Positions 14,540 to 23,837 of a DNA stretch of 64,000 nucleotides are shown here, one piece after another (position 1 is the stretch's first letter; every line of letters begins with the position of its first letter). The position numbers were made by a program, and so were the translations under genes. The DNA is taken from contig NZ_JAEL01000011.1 of the NCBI RefSeq assembly GCF_000518885.1, forward strand, positions 1 through 64,000. The letters are read 5' to 3'. The notes under the pieces are model-generated. The model worked only from the letters and a program-made list of their open reading frames with translations. It was not told the origin of the DNA and made no database searches. Source of the stretch: Bacillus sp. J33. GTDB lineage: Bacteria; Bacillota; Bacilli; Bacillales; Cytobacillaceae.

Positions 14540-17311
14540 TTATGCCAAGTGGCTGTAATTATGTTTTACAACGTCAGCACAGCGAGGACATAGTGTCTCA
14601 AAGCCTTCTGTTTGGCCAACTTCCGGTGTTACTGTCCAGCAGCGCTCACATGTTTCGCCTTCCGCCTTGGAAACAACAATTGCTGTGTTTTCAAATTTCA
14701 TTGCATTTTCAGGAGCTTCATTCAGGCTGCCTGCTACTTCAAAGCCTGAAACGATAAAGATCTGCTGCAGATTTTCCTGGATCGAATCCAGCAGGTTTTT
14801 AGCTTGATCGTTAACATAAAGAGTAATCTTGGCAGTCAGCGATTTACCGATTACCTTCTCATTTCGGGCTTCTTCCAATGCCTTTAAAACGTCATTGCGC
14901 AGCTTCATGAATGCTGTCCACTTTTCTTCAAGCAGCTTGGCATTCGGAAGCTCTTGATATTCTGGCATATCCGTTAATTGCACACTCTCTTCCTCTACAT
15001 TAGGGATAAAGCTCCAAACTTCATCGGAAGTATGAGAAAGAATTGGCGCTACAAGTTTTGTAAGAGCAATCAAGCTTTCATAAAGCACAGTTTGGATTGC
15101 CCGGCGATCGGCATGATCTGCTGCTTCAATGTAAAGAACATCCTTTGCAAAATCAAGATAGAACGCGCTAAGGTCCAATGTACAGAAATTATTGACTGCG
15201 TGGTAGATGCTTGCAAACTCATAGCGGTCATAAGACTCTCGCACGCTCTTGACTAATTTGTTCAGCTTTACAAGCATAAACTGGTCAACCTCACGCAGAT
15301 TTTCAAAAGAAACCGCATCAGTTACAGGGTTAAAGTCAGCAAGATTCCCCAGCAAGAAACGGAAAGTATTGCGGATCTTTCTGTATACTTCAGCAACCTG
15401 CTTTAGGATGGCATCGGATACACGAACATCAGCCTGGTAATCCACTGATGCAACCCATAGACGAAGAATGTCTGCACCAAGCTGGTTCATGACTTTCGCC
15501 GGGACAACTACGTTTCCGATGGATTTACTCATCTTTCTGCCTTCGCCGTCCAGCGTAAATCCATGGCTTAGCACACCTTTATACGGAGCTTTTCCTGTTA
15601 CCGCTACTGAAGTTGATAAAGAAGAGTTGAACCATCCTCTATATTGGTCAGATCCTTCAAGATATAAATCTGCAGGACGCTGTAAATCGTCACGTTCTAA
15701 AAGAACTGCCTGGTGTGAAGAACCGGAATCGAACCAAACGTCCATGATATCCGTTTCTTTCGTAAACTGGCCATTCGGGCTGCCAGGATGGGTAAAGCCC
15801 TCAGGAAGCAATTCTTTCGCTTCCTTTTCGAACCAGATATTTGAACCATGTTCACGGAATAGGCTAGATACATGTTCAATGGTTTCGTCTGTAATAATTT
15901 CTTCACCATTTTCAGCATAAAAGACAGGAATTGGCACTCCCCAAACACGCTGGCGGGAGATACACCAATCTCCGCGATCTCGAACCATGTTGAATAGTCT
16001 TGTTTCACCCCATGCCGGATACCAGTCAGTTTCCTTAACAGCATCTAAAAGTTCATCCCGGAAATCCTTAATGGAAGCAAACCACTGGGCAGTGGCACGG
16101 AAAATAACAGGCTTCTTTGTTCTCCAGTCATGCGGATAGGAGTGAGTAATGAATGTAAGTTTCAGTAAAGCCCCAACTTCCTCTAGCTTTTCTGTAATTG
16201 GCTTGTTGGCTGCATCATAAAACAAGCCTTCAAAGCCAGGAGCTTCGCTTGTCATGTTTCCTTTATCGTCTACCGGGCACAACACGTCAAGTCCGTATTT
16301 CATGCCGACATGGAAATCGTCTTCTCCATGGCCAGGAGCTGTGTGAACACAGCCAGTACCTGCGTCTGTTGTTACATGCTCGCCAAGCATAACAAGGGAA
16401 TCACGCCCATAAAGAGGATGCTCTGCAATTACATGCTCAAGCTCGCTTCCTTTTACTTTGCTGACAACCTCATGATCTTCCCATTCAAGCTCTTTAGCTA
16501 CTGCTGATAATAAGTCTTCAGCTACAAGGTACTTTTGGCCAGAGGCTTTGGCTACAACATAATTCAGTTCTGGATGAACAGAAATACCAAGGTTGGCTGG
16601 GATCGTCCATGGAGTTGTTGTCCAAATGACAATTTGCGTATCATGATCCAGAACGTTCTTTCCATCTTTTACTTTAAATCCAACGTAAATGGACGGAGAG
16701 CGTTTGTCCTTATATTCAATTTCCGCTTCGGCCAATGCAGATTCTGATGAAGGGGACCAATAAACTGGCTTTTTACCCTTGTAAATATAGCCTTTCTTCG
16801 CCATTTCACCGAACACTTTAATTTGCTGCGCCTCGTACTCAGGCTTCAGTGTGATATATGGGTTCTCCCAATCACCGCGAACTCCCAAGCGCTTAAATTG
16901 GCCGCGCTGGCTGTCAATTTGATCGTATGCATATTCTTCACATAGTTTGCGGAACTCCGCAACGCTCATTTCTTTGCGCTTTACCCCTTTATTAGTCAAG
17001 GCCTGCTCAATTGGCAAACCATGTGTATCCCAACCAGGAACATATGGTGCATTGTATCCAGTCATTGACTTTGAACGAACGATGAAATCCTTTAAAATCT
17101 TGTTCAGTGCATGGCCGATATGAATATCGCCATTAGCATATGGGGGGCCATCGTGCAGCACGAACATCGGACGGCCTTTTGTGCGTTCCTGAACCTTTTC
17201 ATAAATATTCATTTCTTCCCATTTAGCCTGGATTTCAGGTTCGCGCTTTGGAAGATTTCCGCGCATTGGGAATTCTGTTTTAGGCATTAATAAACTATCT
17301 TTGTAATCCAT
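14540..17311 (-). CDS. ileS: Isoleucyl-tRNA synthetase
   Basis: IleS charges tRNA-Ile. The 923-residue class I synthetase has the HIGH signature ([12 protein letters not shown], about residues 66-77), an editing CP1 domain ([10 protein letters not shown] onward), the KMSKS loop ([10 protein letters not shown] near residue 595) and a C-terminal zinc finger ([13 protein letters not shown]). It is expressed from its own promoter through a T-box. A palindromic repeat lies between the T-box terminator and the Shine-Dalgarno (CAGGAGG). Confidence 0.98.
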   Translation of the reverse strand: MDYKDSLLMPKTEFPMRGNLPKREPEIQAKWEEMNIYEKVQERTKGRPMFVLHDGPPYANGDIHIGHALNKILKDFIVRSKSMTGYNAPYVPGWDTHGLPIEQALTNKGVKRKEMSVAEFRKLCEEYAYDQIDSQRGQFKRLGVRGDWENPYITLKPEYEAQQIKVFGEMAKKGYIYKGKKPVYWSPSSESALAEAEIEYKDKRSPSIYVGFKVKDGKNVLDHDTQIVIWTTTPWTIPANLGISVHPELNYVVAKASGQKYLVAEDLLSAVAKELEWEDHEVVSKVKGSELEHVIAEHPLYGRDSLVMLGEHVTTDAGTGCVHTAPGHGEDDFHVGMKYGLDVLCPVDDKGNMTSEAPGFEGLFYDAANKPITEKLEEVGALLKLTFITHSYPHDWRTKKPVIFRATAQWFASIKDFRDELLDAVKETDWYPAWGETRLFNMVRDRGDWCISRQRVWGVPIPVFYAENGEEIITDETIEHVSSLFREHGSNIWFEKEAKELLPEGFTHPGSPNGQFTKETDIMDVWFDSGSSHQAVLLERDDLQRPADLYLEGSDQYRGWFNSSLSTSVAVTGKAPYKGVLSHGFTLDGEGRKMSKSIGNVVVPAKVMNQLGADILRLWVASVDYQADVRVSDAILKQVAEVYRKIRNTFRFLLGNLADFNPVTDAVSFENLREVDQFMLVKLNKLVKSVRESYDRYEFASIYHAVNNFCTLDLSAFYLDFAKDVLYIEAADHADRRAIQTVLYESLIALTKLVAPILSHTSDEVWSFIPNVEEESVQLTDMPEYQELPNAKLLEEKWTAFMKLRNDVLKALEEARNEKVIGKSLTAKITLYVNDQAKNLLDSIQENLQQIFIVSGFEVAGSLNEAPENAMKFENTAIVVSKAEGETCERCWTVTPEVGQTEGFETLCPRCADVVKHNYSHLA

Positions 17312-17325
17312 TTCATTTCCTCCTG

Positions 17326-17472
17326 TATAAAGTAAAACTTCAATCAGTGGGGATCTTCTTCACCCCCACTGATTGTTAGTTGAACCAATCGGGCCTTTAC
17401 GGGGCAGTTTGACTCCCACTTATCCTCCTTCGATTCCTCTGAGTCTTGTAGTGGGAGTCTTACTGCCCGTTA
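17326..17472 (-). repeat. Palindromic mobile-looking repeat in the ileS leader, copy A
   Basis: Read on the minus strand, it begins TAACGGGCAGTAAGACTCC (17472-17454) and ends TTGAAGTTTTACTTTATA (to 17326). Internal inverted repeats are GGGCAGTAAGACTCCCACT with AGTGGGAGTCAAACTGCCC, and the hairpin CAATCAGTGGGG/CCCCACTGATTG. Both ends recur at 26401-26443 in a 43-bp version lacking the middle. The hairpin-rich design resembles the non-autonomous derivatives of IS200/IS605 elements, but no family was confirmed. Confidence 0.7.
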
Positions 17473-17533
17473 GACTGCGACAAACTCATTAAATACCATG
17501 ATAGCCAATGAAAGAGAGATAAATCCCGGATAA

Positions 17534-17840
17534 CACAAAAAACCTTCTCATCCCAAAAAAGGGACGAGAAGGTTTTAATTCTCCCGCGGTACCACCCTTG
17601 TAGACGGAATATTTTTTATTCCATCCGCTCAAAGCATTCTTAACGTGAATGATTCGCCTTGGCCTAATAGTTCTTATGAATGTTCGGCAAGGAACTCAAG
17701 GGTGATTTTCCAGCTTTCCGCTTATCCCCGGGCTTCCACCGCCCCCGGCTCGCTAACAGAGTGCGATGCACTTCTGCAATTAAGCTAAAAAAAACTGTAC
17801 TGTCCCTCTCATCGTTCATAATCATTGTATTTACCTTTGT
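17534..17840 (-). ncRNA. T-box riboswitch controlling ileS
   Basis: The conserved T-box sequence AAGGGTGGTACCGCGGGAG is at 17599-17581. It is followed by a terminator with stem CCTTCTCGTCCC/GGGATGAGAAGG and six T (17575-17534). The probable specifier is AUC (17706-17704) in AAAATCACC on the 3' side of stem I, consistent with isoleucine. Uncharged tRNA-Ile would stabilise the antiterminator and switch ileS on. Confidence 0.93.
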
Positions 17841-17846
17841 TTTAAA

Positions 17847-17876
17847 ATTATATGCGATATTTCCAGCTTTCGTCAA
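17847..17876 (-). promoter_or_regulatory. Sigma-A promoter of ileS
   Basis: TTGACG (17876-17871), an 18-base spacer and a perfect TATAAT (17852-17847), directly upstream of the T-box. The -35 box overlaps the stop codon of divIVA. Confidence 0.8.
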
Positions 17877-18391
17877 GCCAGGGATTCTTCTTCTTCTTTT
17901 AATGATTTAAGATCTGTGGAATCTAGCTTATATTCCATCATATGGTCCCAATCATCGTTGTTCAGCATATCGAGCTGGGCTTCCACGAGCATTTTAAACC
18001 GTGTTCTGAATACTTTGGATTGTTTTTTTAAATCTTCTATGTCCAAGGCAATTTTACGGGCTTTGGACAGTGATTCATTCACAATCCGATCGGCATTTTT
18101 CTCCGCTTCTTTAATAATCAGCTTAGCTTCCTTATGAGCATTACGCTTTACTTCTTCAGCGGCTTCCTGTGCGACCACAATCGATTTATTCAGAGTTTCT
18201 TCAATTGTGGTAAAGTGGCCAATGCGATCGTTCACTTCATTGAGCTTTTCTTCAAGCTCCTTTTTCTCCCTGATCAGAATCTCGTAATCCTTAATGATTT
18301 GGTCGAGGAACTCATTTACCTCATCTTCATCATATCCGCGGAATCCTTTGCTGAATTCCTTGTTATGAATATCTAACGGTGTTAATGGCAT
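17873..18391 (-). CDS. divIVA: Cell-division initiation protein DivIVA
   Basis: DivIVA binds negatively curved membrane at poles and septa and recruits MinJ and sporulation partners. The N-terminal lipid-binding domain with FRGYDEDEVNEFLDQIIKDYE (about residues 17-37) is followed by long coiled coils up to about residue 150. I chose ATG 18391 (MPLTPLDIHN, 172 residues). GTG at 18400 lies inside the Shine-Dalgarno GGGAGGTGG and is unlikely to be used. Confidence 0.96.
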   Translation of the reverse strand: MPLTPLDIHNKEFSKGFRGYDEDEVNEFLDQIIKDYEILIREKKELEEKLNEVNDRIGHFTTIEETLNKSIVVAQEAAEEVKRNAHKEAKLIIKEAEKNADRIVNESLSKARKIALDIEDLKKQSKVFRTRFKMLVEAQLDMLNNDDWDHMMEYKLDSTDLKSLKEEEESLA

Positions 18392-18526
18392 CTGTGCCAC
18401 CTCCCAGGTCAGTTGATCTTATGTAATATTGTCTTAGCATGCTGGTACTTTTTCATTATAACAGACTGCACTATCTTTTGATTTATTTATTCGACAGGTT
18501 GCATCAATTTCCTTCATCATTTTAAA

Positions 18527-19300
18527 TTATTTTTGCCTTCCAGCAAGAATTCTCCACTTTTCCTTCTTCGTTTTCCCCTCAATCTCCATAATTTTTGAAC
18601 GTCCTTGTCCCCGTACTGAGATCATATCCCCTTCTCTGCATTCAAAGGAAGGATTTTCAATTAATGTCCAATTTACTTTTACTAGACCCTGTTGGATAAA
18701 CAGCTGGGATTTTTGCCTGGAGATATTATAAATTGCTGAGATGACTGTATCTAATCTTAAGGATGAAGAAGTAACAGAACATTCCCTCCATTCCTCATCG
18801 GCAGTTATCGCTTCAGCAAATGGTTTTTTATTAAGAGTAACGGAAGCTCTGCCGATTGATTCAAGCTGCAATCGAACATATTCTTCAATTTCTTCCGTTA
18901 CAAAAAACTGTATCCTATCATCTTCAAAAAGAATATCTCCAAATTTCCCCCTTTTTAGCCCAAGTGACATAAGACTGCCAAGAACCTGGGGATGTTCAAT
19001 AGAAACAAATTTTTTGGGATAATCTATTTCAAAAAGGCAAATCAGAAAATCTTCCTCATCGCTTTCATAATAATCCGGAAAGATAAGAGCCCTCTTTCGC
19101 TCTGTATTAGGAGTACCGCCAAATAAATCCGCCAGGATTCCGGAATGTTCGCCAATAATGCTTTTAAGAATTAACTGCTCTCTTGGATCAAGAAAATCAG
19201 TGAGCTTTGGAGCATATGTATTTTCCACTTGATCCTTCCAATTAAGGACCTGGTCAATAAACTCTTTTTCTTCCGGACGAAAATGCTGGTAGACGCTCAT
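18527..19300 (-). CDS. ylmH: YlmH, S4-domain RNA-binding protein
   Basis: A 257-residue protein with a C-terminal S4 RNA-binding domain (about residues 180-245, LRLDTVISAIYNISRQKSQ). Family members act on stalled or obstructed 50S subunits in ribosome rescue. It lies between ylmG and divIVA as in other bacilli. The upstream terminator at 19374-19395 means it needs its own promoter, which I could not place with confidence. Confidence 0.93.
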   Translation of the reverse strand: MSVYQHFRPEEKEFIDQVLNWKDQVENTYAPKLTDFLDPREQLILKSIIGEHSGILADLFGGTPNTERKRALIFPDYYESDEEDFLICLFEIDYPKKFVSIEHPQVLGSLMSLGLKRGKFGDILFEDDRIQFFVTEEIEEYVRLQLESIGRASVTLNKKPFAEAITADEEWRECSVTSSSLRLDTVISAIYNISRQKSQLFIQQGLVKVNWTLIENPSFECREGDMISVRGQGRSKIMEIEGKTKKEKWRILAGRQK

Positions 19301-19323
19301 TAATTTATCAAAAACCTCCTTTT

Positions 19324-19366
19324 TTAGGCTCCTTTAAATTGATTACCTATCCAACAAACTGGAGCT
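19324..19366. repeat. Possible decayed short copy of the palindromic repeat family
   Basis: AGGCTCCTTTAAATT, then a short middle, then CCAACAAACTGGAGCT. The left end resembles AGGCTCTGTTAAATT of copy 1 (9884), and it is placed the same way, about 20 bases upstream of a start codon (ylmH). The match is short, so this is tentative. Confidence 0.35.
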
Positions 19367-19373
19367 AAAAAAT

Positions 19374-19395
19374 AAAAAAGGGCCGTCATAGCCCT
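19374..19395 (-). terminator. Terminator after ylmG
   Basis: Minus strand stem AGGGC (19395-19391) pairs with GCCCT (19383-19379) around a 7-base loop and is followed by TTTTTTATTTTTT. It separates the ylmC-D-E-sepF-ylmG group from ylmH. Confidence 0.7.
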
Positions 19396-19405
19396 ATTTT
19401 AATGC

Positions 19406-19669
19406 TTATGCAATCCACTGGTATAACTGGTGCAATCCTCCTGTAGCAAAACGGAGAACCAAAATAGCCACGATTGGAGAAATATCAATCATGCCAAGCG
19501 GAGGAATGATCTTCCGAAATGGCTCAAGATATGGTTCACAAATCCTTGCCAGAAATTGGCCAATAGATGACTCTCTGGCATTTGGGAACCAGGAAAGCAG
19601 AATATAAATGATTAATGCCCATGAATAATAGTAAATTACATTAGATAGGATACCAAATAAAAATTCCAT
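19406..19669 (-). CDS. ylmG: YggT-family membrane protein YlmG
   Basis: An 87-residue protein with two hydrophobic segments (about residues 5-27 and 60-85) and the motif [25 protein letters not shown] of the YggT family. Homologues cluster with sepF across Gram-positives and cyanobacteria and are linked to division and membrane organisation; the biochemical role is unknown. It starts 7 bases after sepF. Confidence 0.92.
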   Translation of the reverse strand: MEFLFGILSNVIYYYSWALIIYILLSWFPNARESSIGQFLARICEPYLEPFRKIIPPLGMIDISPIVAILVLRFATGGLHQLYQWIA

Positions 19670-19675
19670 TAAAAA

Positions 19676-20122
19676 TTACCACCTCGTATTTTCAAATTCT
19701 TGTTCTTTCATTAACTGTGAGATACTTCCTGATACTTCCACATTATCAGGCGTACATAGGAAAATATCTGTTCCGACCTTTTGAATATCTCCTCCAATTG
19801 CATAAACAGTGCCGCTTAGAAAATCTACAATCCGTTTTGCTTGATCTTTTTCTATCCTTTGCAGGTTCACTACAACGGCCCTTCTGTTTTTCAGCTGGTC
19901 GGCAATATCTTGTGCTTCTGCATATACCCGGGGTTCAACAAGGACTACTTTAGAAGACTTTTGGACACTTTGAAGACTTACGATATTTTGTTTTTGAACT
20001 GGCTGCTGAGGTTTTTGTGACTGTCTTACCGGCTCTCTTTCCTCTTCGATGGTTTCCTCTTCTTTATAGTCATATTCATCATCCAGGAAGAAAAATGTTT
20101 TAAATTTAGATTTTATACTCAT
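19676..20122 (-). CDS. sepF: Cell division protein SepF
   Basis: SepF polymerises into rings that bind FtsZ and anchor it to the membrane. The N-terminal amphipathic helix ([15 protein letters not shown]) binds membrane, an acidic/Gln-rich linker spans about residues 16-55, and the core domain with [20 protein letters not shown] follows. At 148 residues it has the typical length. It begins directly at the ylmE stop codon. Confidence 0.96.
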   Translation of the reverse strand: MSIKSKFKTFFFLDDEYDYKEEETIEEEREPVRQSQKPQQPVQKQNIVSLQSVQKSSKVVLVEPRVYAEAQDIADQLKNRRAVVVNLQRIEKDQAKRIVDFLSGTVYAIGGDIQKVGTDIFLCTPDNVEVSGSISQLMKEQEFENTRW

Positions 20123-20812
20123 TTATTGAACCTCCTGATCCTTTTCACCTACTAAAGCCGTTCCGATTCTCACCATGGTAGCCCCTTCTTCAATGGCTAT
20201 AGCAAAATCATTGGACATGCCCATTGATAGCTCAGTGCAAGGAGCAAACTTATAGCCCAGGTCCCTTACTTCTTTTTGAAGATCCTTCAGCCTGCGGAAG
20301 CAGGAACGCAGCAGATCTTCGTCGGATGTGAACGGTGCCATTGTCATTAGGCCGATTACATGAATGTTCTTATAATCTGCCAGGCTGGAAATAAAATCAG
20401 TGACCTCTTCAGGTTCTATTCCCTGTTTGGACTCTTCACCTGATACATTCACCTGGACAAAACAATTGATTTTATTCGCTGCCCTTTTATCAATTTCCTT
20501 AGCAAGGGAAATCCGATCCAGTGAGTGGATAAAATCCACCTTATCAATTATGTTTTTAACCTTGCGGGTTTGAAGAGTACCAATAAAATGCCAGGTTGGC
20601 TTGTCCCTCAAAACTTCCCACTTTGCAAGAAGCCCATCATCTCTGTTTTCGCCTAAATGATTTATCCCAGCTTCCAGGGCTTCCTGGGCCCTTTCTACTG
20701 ATACATACTTGGTTACCGCAATCACTTTTACGTCCTCAGGATCGCGATTTGCCTTTTCACATGCTTTTTGTATAGCAGATTTAATATGCTTTAAATTCTC
20801 TTCGACTTTCAT
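20123..20812 (-). CDS. ylmE: PLP homeostasis protein YlmE (YggS family)
   Basis: A PLP-binding single TIM-barrel protein of the YggS/PROSC family, which buffers pyridoxal phosphate. The PLP lysine is in VIAVTKYVS (about residue 36), with the SMGMSNDFAIAIEEGATMVRIG phosphate-binding region near the C-terminus. It is 229 residues long and sits in the ylm-sepF operon. Confidence 0.94.
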   Translation of the reverse strand: MKVEENLKHIKSAIQKACEKANRDPEDVKVIAVTKYVSVERAQEALEAGINHLGENRDDGLLAKWEVLRDKPTWHFIGTLQTRKVKNIIDKVDFIHSLDRISLAKEIDKRAANKINCFVQVNVSGEESKQGIEPEEVTDFISSLADYKNIHVIGLMTMAPFTSDEDLLRSCFRRLKDLQKEVRDLGYKFAPCTELSMGMSNDFAIAIEEGATMVRIGTALVGEKDQEVQ

Positions 20813-20818
20813 TTAGCT

Positions 20819-21640
20819 TCAGACTTCCTCCTTCCAGCCAATAAAGCTCATCATTCTGCCTGTTCTTCCTTTATCTCTCCTATGGGAGAAGAAATAATCC
20901 TGATGGCAGCTTGTACAATATCCCGTGATCATTATATTATTTTCTTGAATTCCTGCATTCAAAAGAATTTGCTTATTTAGCTTTTTCAAATCAAGATGAT
21001 ATTGATTATCCTTAACTAAATTATATGGCTTTGCATCGACATCTTCTAGTATTTTTTGCACTTTAGAAATGACACGATCATCTACAATATAACATTTTTC
21101 GCAAATGGAAGGCCCAATTACTGCCTGTACTTCACTTAATTCAATTCCTTCATTTCTATAGAGCTTAGCCATTTCTTTGCAAATTCCGCTGACTGTCCCC
21201 TTCCATCCTGCATGTGCAATACCAATTGCTCCTGTTTTTTCGTGCAAAAAGTAAATCGGCACACAATCTGCATAACAAAGAGTTAGCAAAACACCTTTAT
21301 CGTATGTAAAAAAGCCGTCAGTAGCCGGAAAGGAATCATCATAAATCAAAGCCCCTTTCCCTTTGTCACTGTTGGAGACCTTTCGGATTCTTACTTCATG
21401 GGTTTGCTCTGCACCAACCCATTTTTCCGTAGAAAAACCAAGCAAGCCAGCCAGATGTTTTCGGTTTTGGCTGACCGCTTCATGACTGTCATTAACGTGA
21501 AGCCCTAAATTCAGGGTATCGAATTCATTTTGGCTGCATCCGCCATTCTTGGTTGTAAATCCTGCTGTTAAATTTGGGAAACGCTTTTCCCATTCCTTTA
21601 TAATAAAAAACTCTTCATTTTTTAGTAAAAACGGCTCCAT
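20819..21640 (-). CDS. ylmD: Multi-copper polyphenol oxidase / purine nucleosidase family protein YlmD
   Basis: A DUF152 (YfiH) family enzyme. Relatives act on purine nucleosides, and some are reported as laccases or peptidoglycan-editing factors. The conserved metal/active-site residues lie in LCYADCVPIYF, GIAHAGWKGTVSG and GPSICEKCYIV. ATG 21640 gives 273 residues with GGGGT eight bases upstream; GTG 21643 is an alternative. Confidence 0.93.
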   Translation of the reverse strand: MEPFLLKNEEFFIIKEWEKRFPNLTAGFTTKNGGCSQNEFDTLNLGLHVNDSHEAVSQNRKHLAGLLGFSTEKWVGAEQTHEVRIRKVSNSDKGKGALIYDDSFPATDGFFTYDKGVLLTLCYADCVPIYFLHEKTGAIGIAHAGWKGTVSGICKEMAKLYRNEGIELSEVQAVIGPSICEKCYIVDDRVISKVQKILEDVDAKPYNLVKDNQYHLDLKKLNKQILLNAGIQENNIMITGYCTSCHQDYFFSHRRDKGRTGRMMSFIGWKEEV

Positions 21641-21709
21641 CACTTTTACCCCATCTTATTTTTCTATAGTTTACCATACAGTTAGCGCTGATTACAGCTA
21701 AACCCTTCT

Positions 21710-21979
21710 TTAAGCCTCTTCCTCTATATATTTAATTTCTGCTGTTTCTTTGTAGCGTACTAAAATAACATCTTCACCGATTTTTAATATGTTCTTCCAC
21801 GGGATAATAATATCCTCATCCTTTCCAAAAAAGCCCAACACTTTACCTGCTCCGCCTATAATAACGGCTTCGATTTTGCCTGTGTTTATATTTATGTCTA
21901 TATCCCCTATATTTCCAAGCTTTCTGCCATCCGCAACATTTACAACATCCTTCACTTGAAATTCGGATATTTTCACCAT
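21710..21979 (-). CDS. ylmC: PRC-barrel protein YlmC/YmxH
   Basis: An 89-residue PRC-barrel protein (MVKISEFQVKDVVNVADGRK). The family is strongly tied to sporulating Firmicutes and lies next to sigG; its function is undefined. The start at 21979 has the Shine-Dalgarno GGGAGTGA. The 29 extra codons to 22066 look like the untranslated leader. Confidence 0.9.
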   Translation of the reverse strand: MVKISEFQVKDVVNVADGRKLGNIGDIDININTGKIEAVIIGGAGKVLGFFGKDEDIIIPWKNILKIGEDVILVRYKETAEIKYIEEEA

Positions 21980-22083
21980 CGAGACTTCACTCCCAATTTT
22001 ATATGTTCTTATTAAATATATGTTTGAAGCTATATGAAAAATGTTAGAATGGACCGAAAAGTACAAGCTTTATGCAAGAAAAG

Positions 22084-22107
22084 CAAAAAGCAGCCAAAGT
22101 GGCTGCT
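22084..22107 (-). terminator. Terminator of sigG
   Basis: AGCAGCCA pairs with TGGCTGCT around the loop CTT (22107-22089), followed by TTTTTGC on the minus strand. The stem overlaps the sigG stop codon. Confidence 0.75.
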
Positions 22108-22886
22108 CAGCTTTGAATATTTTTATTCATTTGTTTAATGGCTGCTTTTTCAAGCCGGGAGACTTGCGCTTGTGAGATGCCAATTTCCTCAGCAACCTCC
22201 ATTTGGGTTTTGCCCTGGAAGAAGCGTTTTCTAAGAATCAGCTTTTCCCTTTCATTTAGTCTCCGCATGCCTTCTTTTAATGCTATTTCTTCAATCCATT
22301 GAATATCCTTGTTTTTTTCATCACTTAATTGGTCCATTACATAAATTGGATCTCCGCCATCGTTATAGATTGGTTCAAATAAAGAGACAGGATCCTGGAT
22401 CGCATCCAATGCGAAAACAATTTCCTCATGTGGGACATCGAGTTCTTTAGCAATTTCTTCAGCCGTAGGTTCTCTTGAGGTTTTGCTCATTAAACGTTCT
22501 CGCACTTGCAGCGCTTTATAAGCAATATCCCTTAATGAACGCGATACACGTATCGGGTTATTATCCCTTAGGTACCTTCGGATTTCTCCAATAATCATTG
22601 GAACTGCATAGGTGGAAAACTTAACGTTTTGACTTAAATCAAAATTATCAATAGATTTCATGAGACCGATACAGCCGACCTGGAACAGGTCATCAACAAA
22701 TTCGCCTCTGTTATTAAATCGCTGAATCACACTTAATACGAGGCGCAAGTTGCCGTTGACGAGTTTTTCCCGTGCGGTTATATCCCCCTTATGCATTTGC
22801 TTGAAGAGCTCTCTCATTTCTTCGTTTTTTAAAACTGGAAGCTTTGAAGTATCAACACCGCAAATTTCTACTTTATTTCGAGTCAA
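22107..22886 (-). CDS. sigG: Late forespore RNA polymerase sigma factor G
   Basis: Sigma-G directs late forespore transcription. Regions 2, 3 and 4 are intact (LFQVGCIGLMKSIDNFD; YAVPMIIGEIRRYLRD; C-terminal helix-turn-helix MEVAEEIGISQAQVSRLEKA). Protein identity to B. subtilis SigG is very high by eye. The start is TTG at 22886 (LTRNKVEICG, 259 residues), with the Shine-Dalgarno AGGAGGG; no ATG in frame fits. The weak start and the hairpin over the Shine-Dalgarno suggest restrained translation. Confidence 0.97.
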   Translation of the reverse strand: MTRNKVEICGVDTSKLPVLKNEEMRELFKQMHKGDITAREKLVNGNLRLVLSVIQRFNNRGEFVDDLFQVGCIGLMKSIDNFDLSQNVKFSTYAVPMIIGEIRRYLRDNNPIRVSRSLRDIAYKALQVRERLMSKTSREPTAEEIAKELDVPHEEIVFALDAIQDPVSLFEPIYNDGGDPIYVMDQLSDEKNKDIQWIEEIALKEGMRRLNEREKLILRKRFFQGKTQMEVAEEIGISQAQVSRLEKAAIKQMNKNIQS

Positions 22887-22895
22887 TCCATTTCC

Positions 22896-22908
22896 CTCCT
22901 CACAGGAG
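22896..22908 (-). promoter_or_regulatory. Hairpin sequestering the sigG Shine-Dalgarno
   Basis: On the minus strand CTCCT, loop GTG, AGGAG (22908-22896) forms a perfect 5-bp stem whose 3' arm is the Shine-Dalgarno. A stem-loop in the sigG leader that lowers translation has been described in B. subtilis; the position here fits that role. Confidence 0.6.
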
Positions 22909-22923
22909 CTGCTGTACAAAAAA

Positions 22924-22952
22924 CAGTATCTCCTTGAGGAGGAAAAATATGC
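22924..22952 (-). promoter_or_regulatory. Sigma-F/sigma-G promoter of sigG
   Basis: GCATA (22952-22948), a 14-base spacer and GGAGATACTG (22933-22924). This matches the forespore consensus GYATA / GGNNANANTR with no deviation. It lies about 40 bases upstream of the sigG start. Confidence 0.8.
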
Positions 22953-23073
22953 ACCGGCTATTTTATCCACAGAATGGGCAACGGCTCAAAACATCATGAA
23001 CACTAGGTTTTTGACTTGCAAATTTTTGTAAAAAATTTATCAGCAAGAATGGTTCAAAACTGTTCTGAATTTT

Positions 23074-23793
23074 CTAGACCATTTTATTAAACTCTTTCTT
23101 CAGCCTTTTTATGATTCTTTTTTCCAAACGTGAAATATACGATTGGGATATCCCCAGCATATCAGCCACGTCTTTTTGTGTTTTTTCTTCACCGGATCCC
23201 AGGCCGAACCGTAATTCCATAATCTGCTTTTCCCTGTCTGAGAGCTGATGCAACGCCTTAATCAAAAGCTTTTTATCCACATTTGCTTCAAGATCCTTGG
23301 TAATTATGTCATCTTCGGTTCCAAGAACGTCAGACAGCAGCAATTCATTCCCATCCCAATCGATGTTTAAAGGCTCATCGAAGGAGACTTCAGATCGGAT
23401 TTTATTATTTCTTCTTAAGTACATTAGAATTTCATTCTCAATACAGCGGGAAGCATATGTAGCCAGCTTAATTTTTTTCTCAGGATTAAAGGTATTGACC
23501 GCTTTGATCAATCCTATAGTTCCAATGCTGATCAAGTCCTCAATATTGATGCCTGTGTTTTCAAATTTTCTCGCAATATAGACAACTAGCCTGAGATTTC
23601 TTTCAATCAGAATAGACCTTGCAGCTTTATCTCCTTTCGGGAGCTTTATCAGCAGCATTTCTTCTTCTTCCTTGCTGAGAGGAGGAGGGAGTGCTTCGCT
23701 GCCGCCTATATAATAAACTTCATCAGTCTTGATCCCCAGTTTAATTAACAATTTATACCAATAGTAGGATAAGCGAAGTTTTAACTTTTTCAT
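23074..23793 (-). CDS. sigE: Mother-cell sigma factor E (pro-sigma-E)
   Basis: Sigma-E is the first mother-cell-specific sigma factor. The 239-residue product includes the N-terminal pro-sequence ([20 protein letters not shown], about 27 residues) removed by SpoIIGA. Region 2 ([20 protein letters not shown]) and region 4 ([20 protein letters not shown]) are complete. It follows spoIIGA by 44 bases and is transcribed from the spoIIG promoter. Confidence 0.97.
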   Translation of the reverse strand: MKKLKLRLSYYWYKLLIKLGIKTDEVYYIGGSEALPPPLSKEEEEMLLIKLPKGDKAARSILIERNLRLVVYIARKFENTGINIEDLISIGTIGLIKAVNTFNPEKKIKLATYASRCIENEILMYLRRNNKIRSEVSFDEPLNIDWDGNELLLSDVLGTEDDIITKDLEANVDKKLLIKALHQLSDREKQIMELRFGLGSGEEKTQKDVADMLGISQSYISRLEKRIIKRLKKEFNKMV

Positions 23794-23837
23794 GATTTGT
23801 CCTCCTTCTAAATTATGTTTTTGCAGAGTATAGTATA

